A DNA stretch of 64,000 bases from DATIJJ01 sp964612855 (GCA_964612855.1 CAZTDR010000001.1:1-64000); one strand, 5' to 3'. Counted from the first letter of the stretch, positions 49,534 through 59,126 are shown. Program-made: numbers and translations. The notes: a model not told the origin generated them from the letters alone.

Positions 49534-50277
49534 ATGGTAGATAAGGCTCTTTTCGTGGGTACGGGCGGTGCGAGAGAATCCATGCGGCAATTGGAAGTGA
49601 TCACCAATAATTTAGCCAATGCAGGAACGATTGGTTTTCGAGCGGATTTTGAATCAAAAAAATCCGTGGCTACGGCGAGTTCAGGTGATCAAACGCGTGT
49701 GTATTCTGTCGTAGATAAAACGTATTCGGATTTTCGACCAGGGCCGATTATCAATACCGGTAGAAGTTTAGATGTGGCTATTTCAGGCGATGGATTTATT
49801 GCAGTTCAAGGACTAGATGGAGCGGAAGGTTATACGCGAGCTGGTAATTTACAGATTAAAAATAATCGGCTCACCACCCAGTCAGGTGAATTGCTGATTG
49901 GGAGTAATGGCATTGTTGCTTTGCCTAATCAAACGGAGCGAGTGACAATCGGCGCTGATGGAACAGTGACCGCAAAAATTATAGGCCAAAAGGATTTGGT
50001 CATCTTAAATCGTATTAAATTGACGAATCCGGATATTAAAACCTTACGTAAAGGCACCGACGGCTTGTTTTATATGACGGGTGATACGTCTATTTCGCCG
50101 CGCAGCGATAAGGTGCAATTAGTCTCCGGTGCGCTGGAAAATAGTAACGTTAACACAGTCCAAACATTAACTGATTTAATCGAGTTATCCCGTAATTTTG
50201 AATTTCACACCAATTTGATGAAAACCATTCAAGAACTGGCCACCAGATCGAATGGGTTATTGGAGTTGCCAAAATAA
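49534..50277 (+). CDS. flgF: Flagellar rod protein FlgF
   Basis: FlgF is a proximal rod protein. The 247 residues start GGARESMRQLEVITNNLANAGTIGFRADF and end in the NVNTVQTLTDLIELSRNFEFHTNLMKTIQ helix. Its shorter length than FlgG and its place before flgG decide the name. Confidence 0.94.
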   Translation: MVDKALFVGTGGARESMRQLEVITNNLANAGTIGFRADFESKKSVATASSGDQTRVYSVVDKTYSDFRPGPIINTGRSLDVAISGDGFIAVQGLDGAEGYTRAGNLQIKNNRLTTQSGELLIGSNGIVALPNQTERVTIGADGTVTAKIIGQKDLVILNRIKLTNPDIKTLRKGTDGLFYMTGDTSISPRSDKVQLVSGALENSNVNTVQTLTDLIELSRNFEFHTNLMKTIQELATRSNGLLELPK

Positions 50278-50292
50278 TAGGAGATTGCAGAC

Positions 50293-51081
50293 ATGGATCT
50301 TGCCTTAGCTATTGCTCAATCCGGATTGGAAGCGCAGCATAAAAATTTAGAAATTATCAGTAACAATCTTGCAAACGCCAACACGCCTGCTTACAAAAAA
50401 AGCCGTGCGGAATTTGAAGATTTGCCCTACGTCATTCATCAACAACCTGGCGTGCAAACAACGCAAGAAACCAAATCGCCCAATGGTTTTATGATGGGGA
50501 CAGGGACGAAATTAGTCGGTAACTCAAAAATTTATACCAATGGTTCACTAATTCAAACTCAACGAGCGCTGGATGTTGCGATTCAAGGCCGAGGTTTTTT
50601 CCAAGTACAATTACCAAACGGCAACGGATTTGCTTATACGCGCGCGGGTCACTTTGAAGTAAATGATCAAGGCCAAGTGACCTTACCCAATGGGGATGTG
50701 TTACAGCCCCCCATCACGCTGCCTAATCAATATACTAATTTAACGATCAGTCAAGATGGTATCGTTTCTGTTGTGACACCTGGCAGCAACACGCCGCAGC
50801 AATTAGCGCAATTGCAATTAGCGGATTTTATTAATCCAGATGGTTTGCAACCGATCGGGGAAAATTTATATCTCTCAACCGCCTCAAGTGGTACCGAAGT
50901 ATTGGGTACGCCAGATAATTCAGGTTATGGATTGTTAACTCAGGGCTCGCTTGAAAGCTCAAACGTGAATGTAGTTGAAGAAATGGTGAATTTGATCGAA
51001 GCGCAGCGTGCATTTGAGGTGACATCAAAAGCAGTTTCCGCAGTGGATAACATGATGGGGAATTTAACACGAACCACTTAA
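50293..51081 (+). CDS. flgG: Flagellar distal rod protein FlgG
   Basis: FlgG forms the distal rod that crosses the periplasm and outer rings. The 262 residues have ALAIAQSGLEAQHKNLEIISNNLANANTPAYKKSRAEFEDL and the C-terminal SSNVNVVEEMVNLIEAQRAFEVTSKAV. It precedes flgH by 13 bases. Confidence 0.96.
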   Translation: MDLALAIAQSGLEAQHKNLEIISNNLANANTPAYKKSRAEFEDLPYVIHQQPGVQTTQETKSPNGFMMGTGTKLVGNSKIYTNGSLIQTQRALDVAIQGRGFFQVQLPNGNGFAYTRAGHFEVNDQGQVTLPNGDVLQPPITLPNQYTNLTISQDGIVSVVTPGSNTPQQLAQLQLADFINPDGLQPIGENLYLSTASSGTEVLGTPDNSGYGLLTQGSLESSNVNVVEEMVNLIEAQRAFEVTSKAVSAVDNMMGNLTRTT

Positions 51082-51094
51082 GTAAGGCTGGCAT

Positions 51095-51838
51095 ATGAAC
51101 AAAAAAAATAAAAATCTCCTTCCTGTTTTTTGCAGCAGTAAAAATAGCCGCCAATTTGTAAAAATGATGACGGCCCAAGCCCTTATGCTAGCGTTGTGCG
51201 GTTGCTCTCATTGGATGGATACGATGGATTTACGCGACGAAACAGTGTTGCCACCGACTTATCCTATTGATAATCCCGCCCCACCTAAAACACAAGGCAC
51301 TATTTATCAGGCAAATCATGACGTGAATTTGTTTCAAGATCATATCGCGTCCCGGGTGGGCGATGTGTTGACTATTCGTTTGGAAGAAGCCACTCAAGGT
51401 GCAAAACAAGCTAAAACCAAAGCGAATAAAACCACAATAGAAGATACGAATATGGGAACAAAATCCGAACCCGTCTTGTTGGGTTTTGGTGTGAAGAATT
51501 TAGTTTTTGATACGGGCACCAATTTACAATTTGATGGTAAAGGTGAAACGAATCAATTTAATAAATTGCAAGGCATGATTTCTGTGACAGTCACTCGTGT
51601 TTTATCGAATGGCAATATGGTCATCCAAGGTGAAAATTGGATTACGATTAATCAAGGCCGCGAATATATCCGTTTGACTGGGATTGTGCGTCCTGAAGAT
51701 ATTATTGATAACAATAATGTAGTTTCCTCGCAGCGTGTTGCCGATGCGCGTATCAGTTACAGTGGCAGTGGACAGGTGGGCAATGCATCGCGTGGTGGAT
51801 TGTTAACGCAATTTTTATTCAAATTTTTCCCCTATTAA
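51095..51838 (+). CDS. flgH: Flagellar L-ring lipoprotein FlgH
   Basis: FlgH forms the outer-membrane L-ring bushing. A long N-terminal leader ends in a lipobox, with Cys37 in LALCGCSHW as the likely lipidated residue. The body carries VGDVLTIRLEEATQ, MISVTVTRVLSNGNMVIQGENWITINQGREYIRLTGIVRPEDI and the C-terminal DARISYSGSGQVGNASRGG. The 247-residue length is normal. In most operons flgI and flgJ follow; here they are 7.3 kb away at 59179, and flgK follows instead. Confidence 0.95.
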   Translation: MNKKNKNLLPVFCSSKNSRQFVKMMTAQALMLALCGCSHWMDTMDLRDETVLPPTYPIDNPAPPKTQGTIYQANHDVNLFQDHIASRVGDVLTIRLEEATQGAKQAKTKANKTTIEDTNMGTKSEPVLLGFGVKNLVFDTGTNLQFDGKGETNQFNKLQGMISVTVTRVLSNGNMVIQGENWITINQGREYIRLTGIVRPEDIIDNNNVVSSQRVADARISYSGSGQVGNASRGGLLTQFLFKFFPY

Positions 51839-51872
51839 TTTTTGTGATCTGGCAAAAGAGGAAAAAAAAATC

Positions 51873-53822
51873 ATGAGTAATATTTCGGAAATTGGTATTA
51901 GTAGTTTATTGGCAAATCAATATGCGTTAACGGTCATCAGCCAAAACATTGCTAATGCGAATACGCCTTCTTATAGCCGCAGAATGACGGATTTTGTCGA
52001 GAATGCGTTTAATCATGGCGTGAGTGCGGGCGATGCACGACGAATTGTTGATGAAACAGCGAATCAAAACGCGCAAATTTCACAAAGCAATTTTTCGAAA
52101 GCCAGTTTATATTTGCAGCAATTAAAAAATTTAGAACCGTCATTCGATGAATATGCTACCAGCTTGACTAAATATATTACGGATTCATTAAGTGCACTGG
52201 AAAGAGCCAATACGGATGTGACCTCGACACAAAATCGCGGTCTCTATTTAAGTGCACTAGGGGGAGTTGGTACGCGTTTTCAAAGTCTGAGTAATGAGTT
52301 AAACCAAGAAATACAGAACACAAATCTCTCGCTACAAAATAACATGGGACAAATTAATAACTTGCTCAGTGGCATTGCTAACGTAAATGATCAATTGGTG
52401 GGTATTAGTCAAAATAACGCTGAACTTTTAGATAAGCGTCAAGCATTGGTTAATCAATTGGCGCAATATTTTAATTTTACGACGCAATTGGATTCCGAAG
52501 GTATGTTGAGTGTCAATTTGGTGAATGGCATGTCGTTGGTTACAGGACGACAAGCACTGGAATTAAATACGCTTACTGATCCGCAAGATCCCACAGGATT
52601 GTTAATTGCCGCAAAAAGCAGCGCCACGAATATGCCAATTACAAGCTTTATCAGTGGTGGAGAATTAGCTGCTTTATTAAATTATCGTACCCAGATTTTA
52701 TTACCTACACAAAAGTCATTGGATCGTTTATCACTCGCAATGGCAGATAATTTTAATAAACAAAACGCATTGGGCATGGATGCAAATGGTAATTTAGGCG
52801 GAAATATTTTTAATGATATTAATAATGCTAATTTAGTAACTAATCGAGTGATACGAAATTCAAATAACACCGGTAGTGGTACGTTCGGAGTGAATATTAC
52901 CGATACGAACAAATTGGCGACCAGCGATTACAAATTAACGATTGGCGCAGCCAATGCTTATGTGCTGACACGTATGTCTGATAATGCTTCAATGGGTACA
53001 GGCACTATTTCTGGCACATTACCTTACACCATTACAGCACCCGATGGATTTACCATAGATATTACCTCAGGAACATTTAATGCAGGCGATCAATATGTCG
53101 TATCGCCGACCCGCGCTGGTGCAAATAATTTCAATTTGATTAGTACGGACCCGTCAAGACTTGCACTGGGTTGGCCAGTTGATGTCAGTGTTGGAACGCA
53201 ATCACAAAGTAGTACCGGTAAAATTAAAGTGATGGATATAACCGATACTACCACGACTGCTTTTACTGCAACTGCGAAACAACTTTCACCACCGGTAATG
53301 ATTCGATTTCTTTCCTCAACCTCGTATGAATTAATTAACACAACGACGAGCGCTGTTATGGAAGGTCCTTTGACTTATGATCCTGCAACAGGAAAAAATA
53401 TTTTTCCAACGGCGGGGTCTTATGATCCGGGTTATCGTATTAATTTATCTGGCACGATGCAGGCGGGAGATACCTTTAATATTCGATATAATACGAATTC
53501 AGGAGATAATAATAATGGGCTTGCCTTAGCCAAATTATATCAACAAAGTATTGTTGAAAATGGTAAATTTACGATGACGCAAGCGTATCTCACATTAACT
53601 AATGATATATCGATTGAAACCAATAAAGCGCAATCCAATTATGATGTCACCAATGCACTAAAGTCACAGGCGGATCTTCGCCGCGATCAAGTTTCTGGTG
53701 TGAGTTTGCCAGAAGAGACGATGCAATTAGCGCAATATCAACAATCGTATCAAGCTAGCGCACAAATTTTGCAAGTCGCTAAATCTATTTTTGATACCAT
53801 TATGGCGATGGCAAGGGGGTAG
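51873..53822 (+). CDS. flgK: Hook-filament junction protein FlgK
   Basis: FlgK is the first hook-associated protein, between the hook and FlgL. The 649 residues begin ISSLLANQYALTVISQNIANANTPSYSRR and end with VSGVSLPEETMQLAQYQQSYQASAQILQVAKSIFDTIM. The mid-region is rich in Ser/Thr/Asn beta strands. Start after AGAGGAAAA. It is followed by flgL after a single base. Confidence 0.95.
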   Translation: MSNISEIGISSLLANQYALTVISQNIANANTPSYSRRMTDFVENAFNHGVSAGDARRIVDETANQNAQISQSNFSKASLYLQQLKNLEPSFDEYATSLTKYITDSLSALERANTDVTSTQNRGLYLSALGGVGTRFQSLSNELNQEIQNTNLSLQNNMGQINNLLSGIANVNDQLVGISQNNAELLDKRQALVNQLAQYFNFTTQLDSEGMLSVNLVNGMSLVTGRQALELNTLTDPQDPTGLLIAAKSSATNMPITSFISGGELAALLNYRTQILLPTQKSLDRLSLAMADNFNKQNALGMDANGNLGGNIFNDINNANLVTNRVIRNSNNTGSGTFGVNITDTNKLATSDYKLTIGAANAYVLTRMSDNASMGTGTISGTLPYTITAPDGFTIDITSGTFNAGDQYVVSPTRAGANNFNLISTDPSRLALGWPVDVSVGTQSQSSTGKIKVMDITDTTTTAFTATAKQLSPPVMIRFLSSTSYELINTTTSAVMEGPLTYDPATGKNIFPTAGSYDPGYRINLSGTMQAGDTFNIRYNTNSGDNNNGLALAKLYQQSIVENGKFTMTQAYLTLTNDISIETNKAQSNYDVTNALKSQADLRRDQVSGVSLPEETMQLAQYQQSYQASAQILQVAKSIFDTIMAMARG

Positions 53823-53823
53823 T

Positions 53824-55059
53824 ATGCGTATTCCTACTTTCAGTCAATTTCAGCGAGAATCAGGCTTAGTGTCAAAAGAGTTTGATCGTTTGAGTACTCT
53901 GCTACAACAAGCCGAAACCGGAAAAAAATTATTACGCTCATCCGATGATCCTGTGCTTGCCAATCAAGTTAAATCGAAGCAAAGTTTTGTCAATACGTTG
54001 CAAAGTTATTTTGAAAACGGTGTAGTTGCGCAAAGTCGCGCAAGTATCGTAGGGACTTCCATGCAAAACGTGGTGAATATTACTAGCAATATTCAAACCC
54101 TGATTAAAAAAGCAGAAAGTGGCACATTAAATAATACGGATCGCATTGGTATCGCTAAAGAATTGGAAGGCCACTTAACAAGCTTATTAAATATTGCAAA
54201 TACAAGAGATTCAAATGGTGGTTATGTATTTTCAGGTTCCAATACCACGTCCCCTGCTTATGTGCAGGTTAACGGTACGTTTCAATATCAAGGAAGTACG
54301 ACACCTACTATGGTGAATATTGCGCCCGATGTGTCTACCATTTTTAATGAATCAGGTCAGGGGATTTTCGGCGATATTTATCAAGGGAATGGCGTATTTA
54401 CTGTGACAACAGGCAGCGGTAATTCAGGCGCTGTCTCTTCAACGCCAGGAAGTGTGATCGATTCTTCTGCTTATGTGCCCGATGATTACACGATTACGTT
54501 TGTTACGAATAGTTCAGGCAGGGTGGGATATCAAATTATCGGTGCAACTTCAGGGCAAGTTGTTCCTACTCCACCGGCTACGACACCTGCCAATGCACCG
54601 GATTATGTGCCTGGTCACGATATTACTTTTAATGGAATGAGTATCAATGTGAATGGCAATGCGCAAGTGGGCGATACGCTGCAAATTAATCCGAGTACAA
54701 CGGAAAATATATTTAATTCACTGCAAAATGTTATTAATTTACTCAAAACACCAGTCACCAATTTGGGCAATTTAAATCAAAATATTACACAGGCCGATGC
54801 TTCTTTTATGCAGATTTCACAGCATTTAACGGCTTATCAAAGTGAAGCCGGTACACGTGCGGCAGCCATTAATAACCAAATTGAAACCAATGAAAGCATC
54901 TTAAGTAATCAAGCCATTACGCTGAGTAACCTGGAAAACGCGGATATTGTTCAGGTTTATTCTGCCTTATCCCAACAATCATTAATATTACAGGCCACGC
55001 AAGCGGGCTATATGAAAATGCAAGAAGTATTAACTAAAATCCTGCAAATGCAGTTTTAA
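53824..55059 (+). CDS. flgL: Hook-filament junction protein FlgL
   Basis: FlgL connects FlgK to the filament and resembles flagellin. The N-terminus has KLLRSSDDPVLANQVKSKQSFVNTLQ and the C-terminus QSEAGTRAAAINNQIETNESILSNQAITLSNLENADIVQVYSALSQQ. The ATG at 53824 was chosen; the open frame extends back into flgK but is not needed. It has 411 residues. A GGTGGA hairpin follows the stop. Confidence 0.94.
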   Translation: MRIPTFSQFQRESGLVSKEFDRLSTLLQQAETGKKLLRSSDDPVLANQVKSKQSFVNTLQSYFENGVVAQSRASIVGTSMQNVVNITSNIQTLIKKAESGTLNNTDRIGIAKELEGHLTSLLNIANTRDSNGGYVFSGSNTTSPAYVQVNGTFQYQGSTTPTMVNIAPDVSTIFNESGQGIFGDIYQGNGVFTVTTGSGNSGAVSSTPGSVIDSSAYVPDDYTITFVTNSSGRVGYQIIGATSGQVVPTPPATTPANAPDYVPGHDITFNGMSINVNGNAQVGDTLQINPSTTENIFNSLQNVINLLKTPVTNLGNLNQNITQADASFMQISQHLTAYQSEAGTRAAAINNQIETNESILSNQAITLSNLENADIVQVYSALSQQSLILQATQAGYMKMQEVLTKILQMQF

Positions 55060-55067
55060 AAAACAGC

Positions 55068-55095
55068 CGGTGGACACGCTGTGCTTTATCCACCG
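55068..55095. repeat. GGTGGA hairpin repeat after flgL
   Basis: CGGTGGA and TCCACCG pair around CACGCTGTGCTTTA. The sister copy at 38858 has nearly the same loop. It could end the flgB-flgL transcript, but no T-run follows. Confidence 0.5.
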
Positions 55096-55191
55096 CCTAC
55101 CCCGCCCACCCACAAAATACAATAGGATTTATTCCCCATCCAATAAGGTATATACTAATCAATCAGGAGTTTGCTATCAGGAACGGATACT

Positions 55192-56130
55192 ATGGCAGAT
55201 GAAGCGAAGATTTTATCAAACGAAGAAATGGATGCTTTGTTAAAGGCAACCGCAGGAGCAAATCCTGATCTCACAGAGCTGGTTGGTAGTGCCGCCAATA
55301 ATATTCGTAACGAACGCACACTGAATCATAAAGCCCTTAACAATATTACCGAATTAACTTGGGCTGAATGCGAAAAAAATCTTTCCTCCTTTATTCGGAA
55401 AAAAATTTTTGTTAAATCGAAATCGACACATTTAGTGCAACTGAGTGATGCACTGCATGGTAAAGCCGAACAGCATGTTTTCACAGTCTTTAAAATTCTT
55501 CCCCACAATATGTATGCCGTCGTTGTGATTGATATGCAATTACTGCATCAATCGATTAATTCCATTTTTGGTGGACAAGGGCTAGATAAAACACCGCCCT
55601 TAGAATCACCGGGAAAAATCGGCAAAATTATTGCTGAACATATTTGCGAGCATACGATGGAAGCATTTGGGCAAGCTTGCAAAGAATATGGCACAGTTGA
55701 GTATGAAACGATTAAAACGGTTACGTTACCAAATTTAATTACCAAACTAAGCATGGAAGATTCTATTTATTCGATTGAATTAGGCGTTTTTTTTGGCGAA
55801 ATGGAAACGGCTATGTCCATTATTATCGCTGCTGATTTTTTACATGTATTTATTCCTGCTAATCCAACTGAAGATGCGACCCATTCAGATAAAAGTTCTT
55901 GGCGCAGCGCTATTGAAACACAAGTTGTTGATTCAGAAGTGGTGGTATGCGCTTCGTTACCGGGAATTGCGATGAAAGCAGCCGATGTACTTGCATTAAA
56001 AAGCGGTGATCTCATTTCAATTAGTGATCCAACGGCTGTTTTTCTCTGTTTGAATAATACGAAATTATTTACGGGCGTTGCAGCCCAAGCGAATACTAAC
56101 CGGGTAGTAAAAATAGTAAATGAACTTTAA
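55192..56130 (+). CDS. fliM: Flagellar motor switch protein FliM
   Basis: FliM is the C-ring protein that binds CheY-P and controls rotation direction. The N-terminal CheY-binding type motif is ILSNEEMDALLKA, and the middle domain has the family SIFGGQG loop. The C-terminal SpoA-like domain ends the 312 residues. A TTG at 55171 in frame is possible, but AGGA nine bases before the ATG at 55192 supports the latter. The sequence TATACT at 55151 may be a sigma-70 -10. fliN follows after 15 bases. Confidence 0.92.
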   Translation: MADEAKILSNEEMDALLKATAGANPDLTELVGSAANNIRNERTLNHKALNNITELTWAECEKNLSSFIRKKIFVKSKSTHLVQLSDALHGKAEQHVFTVFKILPHNMYAVVVIDMQLLHQSINSIFGGQGLDKTPPLESPGKIGKIIAEHICEHTMEAFGQACKEYGTVEYETIKTVTLPNLITKLSMEDSIYSIELGVFFGEMETAMSIIIAADFLHVFIPANPTEDATHSDKSSWRSAIETQVVDSEVVVCASLPGIAMKAADVLALKSGDLISISDPTAVFLCLNNTKLFTGVAAQANTNRVVKIVNEL

Positions 56131-56145
56131 GTAGGGGGATGTGAT

Positions 56146-56574
56146 ATGGCGGACTCTGAAGAAAATAATGTTAATAATAACTCAACTACCCAACAAGAAA
56201 ACCCGCAAGCAGCAGTTTCACCTTCCTCTGCTGTTCCACATTCAGAAGTAGAGCTGGAGGCAGGAGCGCGTAAACACGAGGCAGATAAAGGCGATTATTT
56301 ATTTGATCCAAACAAGTTGGGTATTTTAAGTGATGTATCCATTTTGTTGACGATTGAAGTAGGGCGAACGCATATCAAAATTCGTGACTTGCTCAATTTA
56401 ACGAAGGGTTCTGTTCTGGAATTAGATAAGTTGGCAGGGGACCCTGTCGATGTTTATGCCAATGGAAAGTTGATTTCTACTGGTAACATTATTACTGCTA
56501 ACGGCAAATATTGCGTGCGATTAACATCTATACCGGAAAATAATAAATTAGGAATTCATTCCGATGGCAAATGA
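56146..56574 (+). CDS. fliN: Flagellar motor switch protein FliN
   Basis: FliN forms the base of the C-ring and docks FliH. A disordered Asn/Gln/Ser-rich start (about 60 residues) is followed by the SpoA domain (ILSDVSILLTIEVGRTHIKIRDLLNLTKGSVLELDKLAGDPVDVYANGKLI). The total of 142 residues fits. It overlaps fliO by 11 bases. Confidence 0.95.
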   Translation: MADSEENNVNNNSTTQQENPQAAVSPSSAVPHSEVELEAGARKHEADKGDYLFDPNKLGILSDVSILLTIEVGRTHIKIRDLLNLTKGSVLELDKLAGDPVDVYANGKLISTGNIITANGKYCVRLTSIPENNKLGIHSDGK

Positions 56575-56899
56575 ATATATGCATGTCATTATTAATTTAT
56601 TGCTTGTTTTATCTGTGATGTTTGTTCTGATGTTCATTTTAAAGAAAGTCAAATTAGGTAAACATGCATGGAACAAGCATATTAAAATTATTAATACAAT
56701 TTCCATCGGTACCAAAGAAAAACTAATGCTAGTAGAAGTCAATAAAATGTTTTTATTATTGGGAGCAACACCCAATCATATTGAAACGTTATATGTTTTT
56801 AATGAATTAGCGGAAGCAGTGGATGAATTAAATGAAGTCGGTAAAGGCCAAAAAAGTTTTTTAGAAATATTTAAACGACATTCTGAGGGGTTACCATAA
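56564..56899 (+). CDS. fliO: Flagellar export accessory protein FliO
   Basis: FliO is a small single-pass membrane protein that helps FliP assemble. One membrane segment lies near residues 5-24 (INLLLVLSVMFVLMFILKK), followed by a cytoplasmic part with ISIGTKEKLMLVEVNKMFLLLGATPNHIETL, the family signature. It overlaps fliN. A palindromic repeat separates it from fliP. Confidence 0.9.
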   Translation: MANEYMHVIINLLLVLSVMFVLMFILKKVKLGKHAWNKHIKIINTISIGTKEKLMLVEVNKMFLLLGATPNHIETLYVFNELAEAVDELNEVGKGQKSFLEIFKRHSEGLP

Positions 56900-56902
56900 A
56901 AT

Positions 56903-56942
56903 GTAGGGTGGATTAGATGCGCTTTCCGCATCGTAATCCACC
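56903..56942. repeat. GTGGATTA palindromic repeat between fliO and fliP
   Basis: GTAGGGTGGATTAGATGCG and CGCATCGTAATCCACC enclose CTTTC. It starts just after the fliO stop and lies inside the fliMNOP transcript, where the hairpin could weaken or stabilise downstream mRNA. Confidence 0.78.
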
Positions 56943-56995
56943 AAATCAACTGTATTGATGTATGAATGAATTACCGAAAAAGGAATTTCGTCACA

Positions 56996-57733
56996 ATGCA
57001 AAATAAAAAGATTATTTTTTTCTTGCTACTGATTTTACCTTTTTCTGTTTATGCAGATCCACAAACTATTCCCATGTTAGTGGCCAAACAAAGTAATGGC
57101 GGTGTTTCATATAGCTTAAGCGTGAAAATTCTTGCTGTCATGACAGTCTTGACTGTGTTGCCCGCTTTGCTGATTACAATGTCTGCTTTTACCCGTATTG
57201 TTGTGGTTTTGGCTATCTTACGTCAAGGGTTAGGCATTCCCAATGTTCCCAGTAATCAAATTTTGCTGGGACTCTCTTTAATTATGACATTATTTGTCAT
57301 GATGCCGGTTTTACAAAAAATGAATAGCACGAGCGTTCAACCCTATTTGTCAGGCAAACTGAATGAGCAACAAGCGTTAGAAGGATCTGGCGCTGTGTTA
57401 AAAACATTTATGTTAAAACAAACCCGAAAAACCGATATTAAAATTTTTAGTGACCTTTCTCACACCCAATTTAATCCAAATTCTGATTATTCCATGTTAG
57501 TTTTGATGCCTGCTTTTATTACCAGTGAACTTAAAACAGCATTTGAAATCGGATTTTTAATTTTATTGCCTTTTTTAATTATTGATATTGTGATCGCCAG
57601 CATATTAATGTCCATGGGTATGATGATGTTATCTCCCATGGTCATTTCATTGCCATTTAAAATTTTATTTTTTGTCTTAGTTGATGGTTGGACATTGATT
57701 CTTTCAAGTTTGATTACGAGTTTTCGCATGTAA
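56996..57733 (+). CDS. fliP: Flagellar export gate protein FliP
   Basis: FliP is the pentameric core of the export gate. The N-terminal signal peptide is MQNKKIIFFLLLILPFSVYA, and four membrane segments follow with SAFTRIVVVLAILRQGLGIPNVPSNQILLGLSL and LMPAFITSELKTAFEIGF as family signatures. The ATG at 56996 has AAGGA 12 bases upstream; an earlier in-frame ATG at 56966 has none. The 245 residues are normal. Its partners FliQ and FliR are encoded 25 kb away. Confidence 0.95.
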   Translation: MQNKKIIFFLLLILPFSVYADPQTIPMLVAKQSNGGVSYSLSVKILAVMTVLTVLPALLITMSAFTRIVVVLAILRQGLGIPNVPSNQILLGLSLIMTLFVMMPVLQKMNSTSVQPYLSGKLNEQQALEGSGAVLKTFMLKQTRKTDIKIFSDLSHTQFNPNSDYSMLVLMPAFITSELKTAFEIGFLILLPFLIIDIVIASILMSMGMMMLSPMVISLPFKILFFVLVDGWTLILSSLITSFRM

Positions 57734-57753
57734 TACCGATAGAGGTATGAGCT

Positions 57754-59112
57754 ATGAGCAATAAAATGCTTATGACAGTGAAGCTTGATCAGCGTTTAAC
57801 GATGAGTCAACAACTAAAGCAAGCCATCATGTTGTTGCAATATAATACATTAGATCTCAAACAATTGGTTCAGCAAGCAATCGAAAAAAACCCGCTATTA
57901 GAAGTAGAAGAACCTGAACATCACGAGCCTGCTCGCTCGGCAGACATCGTAAAATTTCGTTCATCAAGTTATCGCCAAGAAGAAGAAAGTGTTTTAGAAA
58001 ATTACGCGATACCAAAAAGTTTGCGCCATTTTTTGCTTGAGCAAACCTTATTGTGCGGATTTGATGACACAGAGCAATATATAGCTGAAGCCATCATCGA
58101 TGCACTGGATGAAAAAGGGTATCTGACTATGGCGCTAACCGATATTCAAAAAGCGCTTACTTGCGACCCGCAACCGGATATTTTTGCATTAGAAGCTATT
58201 TTAAAAATTATCCAAACATTCGAACCTGTGGGTGTGGGTGCGCGTTCCGTACCCGAATGTTTATTATTGCAATTAGACGCCATGCCAAAAAAAGATACTA
58301 TCTGGAAAAACGCAAGAAATATTGTTGAACAAGCTTTTGAATCGGTAACATTAACCTATAATAAAAAACTATTACGTCAATTTAATATCACCGAGCAACA
58401 ATACACCGAAGCAATAATGTTAGTAAGAACATTAAATCCAAATCCGGGTAGTCGCTATACGGGAGAATTAGAGGTCATTCATGAGCCTGAGCTGTATGTT
58501 GAAAAACGCAAAGACGGTTGGCATGTTGCATTGACTGACAGTATTTTGACGAATGTCAAAATCAATAATCATTATCAGGAACTCATCAAACAAAATAAAA
58601 AACACGGATCTTATGGCGCATTGAAACAAGAATTAGAAGAAGCCCGTTTTTTATTGAAAGGTTTGAAAAGGCGCAACGAAACTTTACTGATGGTTGCAAG
58701 TTATATTATCGAAATGCAAAAAGATTTTCTTGACCAAGGGCCTCTTTATTTAAAACCCATGAATATTATCGATGTGGCACAAGCATTAAGCTTGCATGAA
58801 TCCACTATCTCCCGCGTAACAACCGAAAAATACATTGCCACGCCGCGCGGAGTTGTTGAATTAAAATTCTTTTTCCCAAGTTACGTGTCGACAGAAAATG
58901 GGGATACGTGTTCTGCAACTGCTGTCAAGGTATTAATTAAAAAAATGATTACAGAAGAAACCCCTGGACAGGTTTTGAGTGATACTGATATTGCTCTCAA
59001 ACTCAAAGAGAAAGGCATAAATATTGCGCGCCGAACGGTCGCGAAGTACCGGGAGGCGTTAAAGATTTTGCCGTCTTATCAACGGAAATCGCGCTTGGAA
59101 TTTATAATGTAG
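57754..59112 (+). CDS. rpoN: RNA polymerase sigma-54 factor RpoN
   Basis: RpoN directs RNA polymerase to TGGCAC-N5-TTGC promoters and needs AAA+ activators. Region I is clear (DQRLTMSQQLKQAIMLLQYNTLDL, then NPLLEVEEPE), followed by the core-binding region and the C-terminal RpoN box ARRTVAKYRE. The 452 residues are normal. It lies between fliP and flgI, 20 bases after fliP, not beside lptB/hpf/ptsN as in most gammaproteobacteria. With two activators and several matching promoters in the same island, it appears dedicated to the flagellum. Confidence 0.96.
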   Translation: MSNKMLMTVKLDQRLTMSQQLKQAIMLLQYNTLDLKQLVQQAIEKNPLLEVEEPEHHEPARSADIVKFRSSSYRQEEESVLENYAIPKSLRHFLLEQTLLCGFDDTEQYIAEAIIDALDEKGYLTMALTDIQKALTCDPQPDIFALEAILKIIQTFEPVGVGARSVPECLLLQLDAMPKKDTIWKNARNIVEQAFESVTLTYNKKLLRQFNITEQQYTEAIMLVRTLNPNPGSRYTGELEVIHEPELYVEKRKDGWHVALTDSILTNVKINNHYQELIKQNKKHGSYGALKQELEEARFLLKGLKRRNETLLMVASYIIEMQKDFLDQGPLYLKPMNIIDVAQALSLHESTISRVTTEKYIATPRGVVELKFFFPSYVSTENGDTCSATAVKVLIKKMITEETPGQVLSDTDIALKLKEKGINIARRTVAKYREALKILPSYQRKSRLEFIM

Positions 59113-59126
59113 CAAAGTTGCTTTCT

